From Chrysochromulina tobinii (taxonomy: Eukaryota > Haptophyta > Prymnesiales > Chrysochromulinaceae): a DNA stretch of 64,000 nt. The notes beneath the pieces were generated by a model. It was not told the DNA's origin. It did not search any database and worked only from the letters and a program-made list of their open reading frames with translations. The DNA is taken from assembly GCA_001275005.1 (NCBI GenBank), contig JWZX01003345.1:1-64000 (forward strand), written 5' to 3'. Shown piece after piece: positions 59,754 through 64,000 of the stretch. Within the stretch, counting starts at the first letter, position 1, and each line of letters opens with the position of its first letter. The position numbers were made by a program, and so were the translations under genes.

Positions 59754-60809
59754 ATGACTATTGCAATCGGGCAAAAGCAAGATCGTGGTGTATTCGATCT
59801 TATTGATGACTGGCTAAAGCGTGACCGTTTCGTTTTCGTTGGATGGTCTGGACTTCTTCTATTCCCATGTGCATTCCTAGCTGTAGGTGGTTGGCTAACT
59901 GGTATTACTTTCGTAACATCTTGGTACACTCACGGTCTAGCAAGTTCGTTCCTAGAAGGATGTAACTTCCTAACTGCTGCTGTATCTACTCCTGCTAACA
60001 GTATGGGTCACTCACTACTACTTATCTGGGGACCTGAAGCACAAGGTGACATCACTCGTTGGTTCCAAATTGGTGGTCTTTGGGCTTTTATTGCACTACA
60101 CGGTTCGTTTGGTGTAATTGGTTTCTGTCTTAGACAGTTTGAGATCGCTCGTTTAGTAGGTATTCGTCCTTACAACGCAATCGCTTTCTCTGGTCCAATC
60201 GCCGTATTCGTTACAGTTTTCCTAGTTTACCCTTTAGGTCAAGCAAGTTGGTTCTTTGCACCAAGTTTTGGTGTAGCGGCAATTTTCCGTTTCCTTCTTT
60301 TCCTACAAGGTTTCCACAACTGGACTCTTAACCCATTCCACATGATGGGCGTAGCTGGTATCCTTGGTGGTGCCTTACTATGTGCTATTCATGGTGCGAC
60401 TGTAGAGAACACTCTTTTCGAAGATGGTGATGCTGCGAACACTTTCCGTGCATTCACTCCAACACAATCAGAAGAGACTTACTCAATGGTTACTGCAAAC
60501 CGTTTCTGGTCTCAGATTTTTGGTGTTGCATTCTCTAACAAGCGTTGGTTACACTTCTTCATGCTTTTCGTACCAGTAGCTGGTATGTGGACAAGTGCGA
60601 TCGGTATTGTAGGTTTAGCACTAAACCTGCGTGCATACGATTTCGTTTCGCAAGAGCTTAGAGCCGCAGAAGACCCTGAATTCGAAACATTCTACACGAA
60701 AAACAACCTTCTAAATGAAGGTATCCGTGCGTGGATGGCTGCACAAGATCAACCTCATGAAAACTTCATCTTCCCTGAGGAGGTACTACCACGTGGAAAC
60801 GCCCTTTAA
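59754..60809 (+). CDS. psbD: Photosystem II D2 protein
   Basis: Reaction-centre partner of D1. The 351-residue product begins [35 protein letters not shown] and contains [20 protein letters not shown] and [36 protein letters not shown] (about 194-230), ending with [18 protein letters not shown]. Codon use is highly biased. No clear ribosome-binding site lies right before its ATG; a small inverted repeat ATTCTA/TAGAAT sits about 105 nt upstream. Its 3' end overlaps psbC. Confidence 0.99.
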   Translation: MTIAIGQKQDRGVFDLIDDWLKRDRFVFVGWSGLLLFPCAFLAVGGWLTGITFVTSWYTHGLASSFLEGCNFLTAAVSTPANSMGHSLLLIWGPEAQGDITRWFQIGGLWAFIALHGSFGVIGFCLRQFEIARLVGIRPYNAIAFSGPIAVFVTVFLVYPLGQASWFFAPSFGVAAIFRFLLFLQGFHNWTLNPFHMMGVAGILGGALLCAIHGATVENTLFEDGDAANTFRAFTPTQSEETYSMVTANRFWSQIFGVAFSNKRWLHFFMLFVPVAGMWTSAIGIVGLALNLRAYDFVSQELRAAEDPEFETFYTKNNLLNEGIRAWMAAQDQPHENFIFPEEVLPRGNAL

Positions 60810-62169
60810 CGCAGTAATTGCAGGCCGTGATATTGAATCTACAGGATTCGCTTGGTGGTCTGGTAACGCACGTCTAATTAATGTTTCTGGAAAGCTTTTA
60901 GGTGCTCACGTTGCGCACGCGGGTCTAATGGTTTTCTGGTGTGGTGCAATGACACTTTTTGAAGTTGCACACTATATCCCAGAGAAGCCTCTATATGAGC
61001 AAGGTTGTATTCTTATCCCACACCTTACGACTCTAGGTTGGGGTGTAGGCCCTGGTGGTGAAGTAACAAATGTATACCCATTCTTTGTAGTAGGTGTTTT
61101 ACACCTAATTTCATCAGCGGTTTTAGGTTTTGGTGGAGTATATCACTCCCTAATCGGACCGGATACTTTAGAAGAGAGTTTCCCATTCTTCGGTTACGAT
61201 TGGCGTGACAAGAACAAAATGACTACAATTCTAGGTATTCACTTAATCCTTTTAGGAATCGGTTGTTTCCTTCTTGTAGCAAAGGCTTGTTTCGTTGGTG
61301 GTCTTTATGATACATGGGCTCCAGGTGGTGGAGACGTTCGAGTAGTAAGTGCTCCTACGCTAAACCCACTAATCATCTTTGGTTACGTTCTGAAGTCACC
61401 TTTTGGTGGCGACGGTTGGATTATCAGTGTAAACAACCTAGAAGACCTTGTAGGTGGACACATTTGGTTAGGTTTCCTATGTGTTGTAGGTGGTATTTGG
61501 CACATCCTTACTAAGCCTTTTGCTTGGGCGCGTCGTACTTTCGTATGGTCAGGTGAAGCTTACCTGTCATACAGTTTAGCTGCTTTAAGTGGTATGGGTC
61601 TAACAGCTGCCGTATTTGTATGGTACAACAACACAGCGTACCCAAGTGAGTTCTTTGGTCCAACAGGTCCTGAAGCTTCACAATCTCAAGCATTCACTTT
61701 CCTAGTACGTGACCAACGTCTTGGTGCAAACGTAGCTTCAGCTCAAGTCCAACAGTCTTGTAAGTACCTTATGAGATCACCAAGTGGTGAGATCATCTTT
61801 GGTGGTGAAACAATGCGTTTCTGGGACATGCGTGCCCCATGGGTTGAGCCACTTCGTGGTCCAAACGGTCTTGACTTAAACAAAATTCGTAACGATATTC
61901 AGCCTTGGCAAGAGCGTCGTGCGGCAGAGTACATGACTCATGCTCCTCTTGGTGCACTTAACTCGGTAGGTGGTGTAGCAACGGAGATTAACTCAGTTAA
62001 CTACGTATCTCCTCGTTCTTGGCTATGCTGTTCTCACTTCTTCCTAGGATTCTTCCTATGGGTAGGTCACTTATGGCATGCAGGTCGTGCAAGAGCTGCT
62101 GCTGCAGGTTTTGAGAAGGGTATTAACCGTGAAAATGAGCCCGTACTATCAATGCGTCCTTTAGACTAG
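60793..62169 (+). CDS. psbC: Photosystem II CP43 protein
   Basis: Core antenna protein that also ligates the manganese cluster. I place the start at GTG 60793, inside the psbD 3' end (17-nt overlap), because a GAGGAGG box lies about 10 nt upstream and the product then begins [44 protein letters not shown], the standard mature region. It has 458 residues and six membrane helices. The lumenal loop motif [26 protein letters not shown] (about 342-367) contains the Mn-ligating glutamate and arginine. The frame extends further upstream without meaning. Confidence 0.98.
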   Translation: METPFNAVIAGRDIESTGFAWWSGNARLINVSGKLLGAHVAHAGLMVFWCGAMTLFEVAHYIPEKPLYEQGCILIPHLTTLGWGVGPGGEVTNVYPFFVVGVLHLISSAVLGFGGVYHSLIGPDTLEESFPFFGYDWRDKNKMTTILGIHLILLGIGCFLLVAKACFVGGLYDTWAPGGGDVRVVSAPTLNPLIIFGYVLKSPFGGDGWIISVNNLEDLVGGHIWLGFLCVVGGIWHILTKPFAWARRTFVWSGEAYLSYSLAALSGMGLTAAVFVWYNNTAYPSEFFGPTGPEASQSQAFTFLVRDQRLGANVASAQVQQSCKYLMRSPSGEIIFGGETMRFWDMRAPWVEPLRGPNGLDLNKIRNDIQPWQERRAAEYMTHAPLGALNSVGGVATEINSVNYVSPRSWLCCSHFFLGFFLWVGHLWHAGRARAAAAGFEKGINRENEPVLSMRPLD

Positions 62170-62201
62170 GTAAAATCTAGCCTTTAGATTTGCATAAAAA
62201 C

Positions 62202-62247
62202 AAAAAAATAACGATTCGTCTTAACTGATGAATCGTTATTTTTTTTT
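62202..62247 (+). terminator. Hairpin downstream of psbC
   Basis: AAAAAAATAACGATTCGTC (62202-62220) pairs with GATGAATCGTTATTTTTTT (from 62227) with one G-U, then a long T run. It is a clear terminator-like hairpin for psbD-psbC. The gap to trnS (62248-62400) shows no gene. Confidence 0.75.
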
Positions 62248-62400
62248 AATTTTTGTTATCCCATATTTTATATGTATTAAATACCAGAAACAGATCTCTA
62301 ACCTAAATAAAATCCAATAACATTTTTTATTATTAGGTTATTTGGTTTCTGCTTTTCAGGGAGTGATTAATATACTTATGCTGAAAGCTTTAACAAAAAT

Positions 62401-62486
62401 CGGAGAAGGTGGGATTCGAACCCACGGAAGCTTGCACTTCATCTGATTTCAAATCAGACGCAATAGACCAACTCTGCCACCTCTCC
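62401..62486 (-). tRNA. trnS(UGA): tRNA-Ser (UGA)
   Basis: On the minus strand it reads GGAGAGGTGGCAGAGTTGG; anticodon arm CTGATTTGAAATCAG holds TGA, long class II variable arm, T-loop TTCGAAT, acceptor GGAGAGG/CTTCTCC with one G-U, discriminator G as for serine. Confidence 0.94.
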
Positions 62487-62567
62487 TCGAGATAAGGATA
62501 ATAAAAACTACCTTAAATGTCAAGTATACAACTAAGTTTTTAACGCAAAACGTACAAAAAAATATAT

Positions 62568-62641
62568 CGGGCAAGAAGGGATTCGAACCCCTGACACCAT
62601 GGTTCGTAGCCATGTGCTCTAGTCCACTGAGCTACAAGCCC
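62568..62641 (-). tRNA. trnR(ACG): tRNA-Arg (ACG)
   Basis: On the minus strand it reads GGGCTTGTAGCTCAGTGG; anticodon arm CATGGCTACGAACCATG holds ACG (A34 read as inosine), T-loop TTCGAAT, discriminator G. The acceptor has two U-U oppositions at positions 5-6, which are also mismatched in plant plastid trnR(ACG). Confidence 0.94.
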
Positions 62642-62711
62642 TATACTTAGCTTCACAAAATCTTATTTTAATAGCTGGGAACAAAAAAGTCAATTTTTAA
62701 AAAATTTATAT

Positions 62712-62783
62712 CTGGGGTGGTAGGGCTCGAACCTACGAATAACGGAGTCAAAGTCCGCTGCCTTACCACTTGGCTACACCCCA
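62712..62783 (-). tRNA. trnQ(UUG): tRNA-Gln (UUG)
   Basis: On the minus strand it reads TGGGGTGTAGCCAAGTGG; anticodon arm CGGACTTTGACTCCG holds TTG, T-loop TTCGAGC, acceptor TGGGGTG/CACCCCA perfect starting with U1-A72, discriminator G, typical for glutamine. Confidence 0.95.
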
Positions 62784-62890
62784 AAAATTCATATTCTTAA
62801 GCTTCGTACATAGAAGATATATGTTCACAAAGCTATTGTCAAGATAATTTGATAAACCACCCATTTTTAGAAAAAATCTAAAAAAATTTA

Positions 62891-62925
62891 TGCCTCCTAG
62901 TAGGAAAAAACTCTACAGGGAGGCA
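62891..62925 (-). terminator. Hairpin downstream of petD
   Basis: TGCCTCC (62891-62897) pairs with GGAGGCA (62919-62925), with inner CTGTAG/CTACTA-type partial pairing. It is 9 nt from the petD stop and is a likely 3'-end structure of petB-petD. Confidence 0.6.
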
Positions 62926-62933
62926 ATGTTTTT

Positions 62934-63416
62934 TTAGAAGAAACCTAGTGTTAGAGCTTGCGTAATTGGCATTGTTGCTCCAATACCTAACCAGAAAGCA
63001 ATAAACGTACCCGCTAAAAATACTAATGATGCTAATGGACGTCTAAATGGGTTCTGGAACTTATTTACGTTCTCAATAAAAGGTACAGTAATTAAACCAA
63101 GAGGTACTGCAGCCATTGAACCTACACCTAATAACTTGTTAGGGATTACTCGAAGTAAGTTAAACGTTGGGAAGAAATACCACTCAGGTAAAATCTCTAA
63201 TGGAGTTGCGAAAGGATCTGCTCTTTCACCTAAAGTCGTTGGCGTAAGAACACCTAAACCGATACAACATGAAATTGTACCTAGAATACAAACAGGGAAA
63301 ATGTAAAGTAGATCATTTGGCCATGCAGGCTCACCGTAATAATTGTGACCCATACCTTTTGCTAATTTAGCTCTTAGCTTTGGATCAGATAAGTCTGGCT
63401 TTTTTAAGATAGACAT
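62934..63416 (-). CDS. petD: Cytochrome b6f subunit IV (PetD)
   Basis: Quinol-oxidising complex subunit in the thylakoid. The 160-residue product starts [41 protein letters not shown] and contains the PEWY loop ([17 protein letters not shown], about 73-89) at the Qo site. Three membrane helices. It follows petB by 78 nt in the usual petB-petD operon. No intron. Confidence 0.98.
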   Translation of the reverse strand: MSILKKPDLSDPKLRAKLAKGMGHNYYGEPAWPNDLLYIFPVCILGTISCCIGLGVLTPTTLGERADPFATPLEILPEWYFFPTFNLLRVIPNKLLGVGSMAAVPLGLITVPFIENVNKFQNPFRRPLASLVFLAGTFIAFWLGIGATMPITQALTLGFF

Positions 63417-63494
63417 AATAAATAATAAATTGATTAATTAATTGCTGTAATGTAATAAACGTGAGGAATCTAAACAAAAAGGAAAACTTAAAGT

Positions 63495-64000
63495 TTATAA
63501 AGGACCAGAAATTCCTTGCTTACGAATCATAACGAAATGTGTAAGCATTAGAACTGCTGCTACCACAGGTAAAACGAATGTGTGTGCACTGTAGAATCGA
63601 GTTAGAGTGGATTGTCCAACGCTTACACCACCACGTAAAAGTTTAACAACTAAATCTCCAACAACTGGAATAGCATCAGGAACACCTGTTACAATCTTAC
63701 AAGCCCAGTAACCAACTTGATCCCAAGGTAAAGAATACCCTGTTACACCGAAAGATACTGTTACAGAAGCTAAAGCAACGCCAGTAACCCAAGTTAACTC
63801 TCTTGGTTTTTTAAAACCACCTGTTAGATAAACACGACAAACATGAAGAATCATATTCAGCACCATCATACTTGCGGACCATCTGTGAACAGAACGAATT
63901 AGCCAGCCGAAGTTAACTTGAGTCATAATGTACTCTACGGAAGCAAAAGCCTCAGTTACTGTTGGACGGTAATAGAAAGTCATTGCAAAGCCTGTTGCGA
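63495..64000 (-). CDS. petB: Cytochrome b6 (PetB), N-terminus outside the window
   Basis: Haem-binding core of cytochrome b6f. The window holds the C-terminal ~168 residues; the frame is open to the edge ([25 protein letters not shown]), so about 45 N-terminal residues lie beyond it. Visible: [36 protein letters not shown] with two haem histidines, [30 protein letters not shown] with the cysteine that binds haem c_i (WACK), and [33 protein letters not shown] with two more haem histidines. Confidence 0.98.
   Translation of the reverse strand, partial: ATGFAMTFYYRPTVTEAFASVEYIMTQVNFGWLIRSVHRWSASMMVLNMILHVCRVYLTGGFKKPRELTWVTGVALASVTVSFGVTGYSLPWDQVGYWACKIVTGVPDAIPVVGDLVVKLLRGGVSVGQSTLTRFYSAHTFVLPVVAAVLMLTHFVMIRKQGISGPL

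Overview
This window is part of a plastid (chloroplast) genome of the red-algal lineage, most likely from a haptophyte. Several features support this. Rubisco is the red (form ID) type with rbcL followed by rbcS. Many genes typical of red-lineage plastids are present (tufA, dnaK, minD, thiG, chlI, rbcR/ycf30, ycf27, ycf39, ycf45, ycf55, ycf65, psaF, psaD, psbV, a tmRNA). The atpI-H-G-F-D-A cluster and one long ribosomal-protein cluster have red-algal gene order. The rpl36 gene is the zinc-finger-less bacterial paralogue known from haptophyte and cryptophyte plastids. Ribosomal genes rpl4, rpl29, rpl24, rpl18 and rpl13 are missing from their usual places. Genes are closely packed, AT-rich and without introns.

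Layout. 1-290: end of the rRNA operon (23S 3' end, 5S). 319-1309: rpl21-rpl20-rpl27. 1379-3359 (minus): rbcL-rbcS. 3.6-8.1 kb: trnF, ccs1, psaF-psaJ, ycf55, petL, ycf4, trnH. 8.2-18.1 kb: regulator ycf27, then rpoB-rpoC1-rpoC2. 18.3-19.6 kb (minus): rps4-rps2. 20-24.4 kb: ATP synthase cluster. 24.5-26.3 kb (minus): dnaK. 26.65-39.7 kb: r-protein/secY/rpoA/tufA/rps10 supercluster. 39.8-47.2 kb: trnD, ycf39, trnY, psaD, psbV, an unrecognised 154-residue ORF, ycf20, psaM, ccsA, psaI, trnfM, psbA, rps6. 47.4-55.6 kb: ycf45, trnG, psbE-F-L-J, trnE, rbcR, psbY, minD, thiG, chlI, trnR(UCU), trnV. 55.6-58.9 kb: ycf80-like gene, tmRNA, an odd CAU tRNA, trnR(CCG), ycf65, rps16, rpl34, rps14. 59-64 kb: ycf3, psbD-psbC, trnS, trnR(ACG), trnQ, petD, and petB running off the end.

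Together the genes encode plastid transcription (the rpo genes, two DNA-binding regulators), translation and its rescue (ribosomal proteins, tufA, tRNAs, tmRNA), photosystem I and II, cytochrome b6f and ATP synthase subunits with assembly factors (ycf3, ycf4, ycf39, ccs1, ccsA), carbon fixation, chlorophyll and thiamine synthesis, protein folding and export (dnaK, secY) and division (minD).

Caveats. Four housekeeping genes (rpoB, rpl5, secY, rpoA) are broken by single-base frame shifts or a stop, mostly in A/T runs, although their full homologous sequence continues in another frame. I think base-calling or assembly error is the likeliest cause. I found no undescribed multi-gene system. The points most worth a second look are a CAU-anticodon tRNA with a class II-like long variable arm, the lineage-specific ORF at 42640, the tmRNA tag, and the psbA leader structure.
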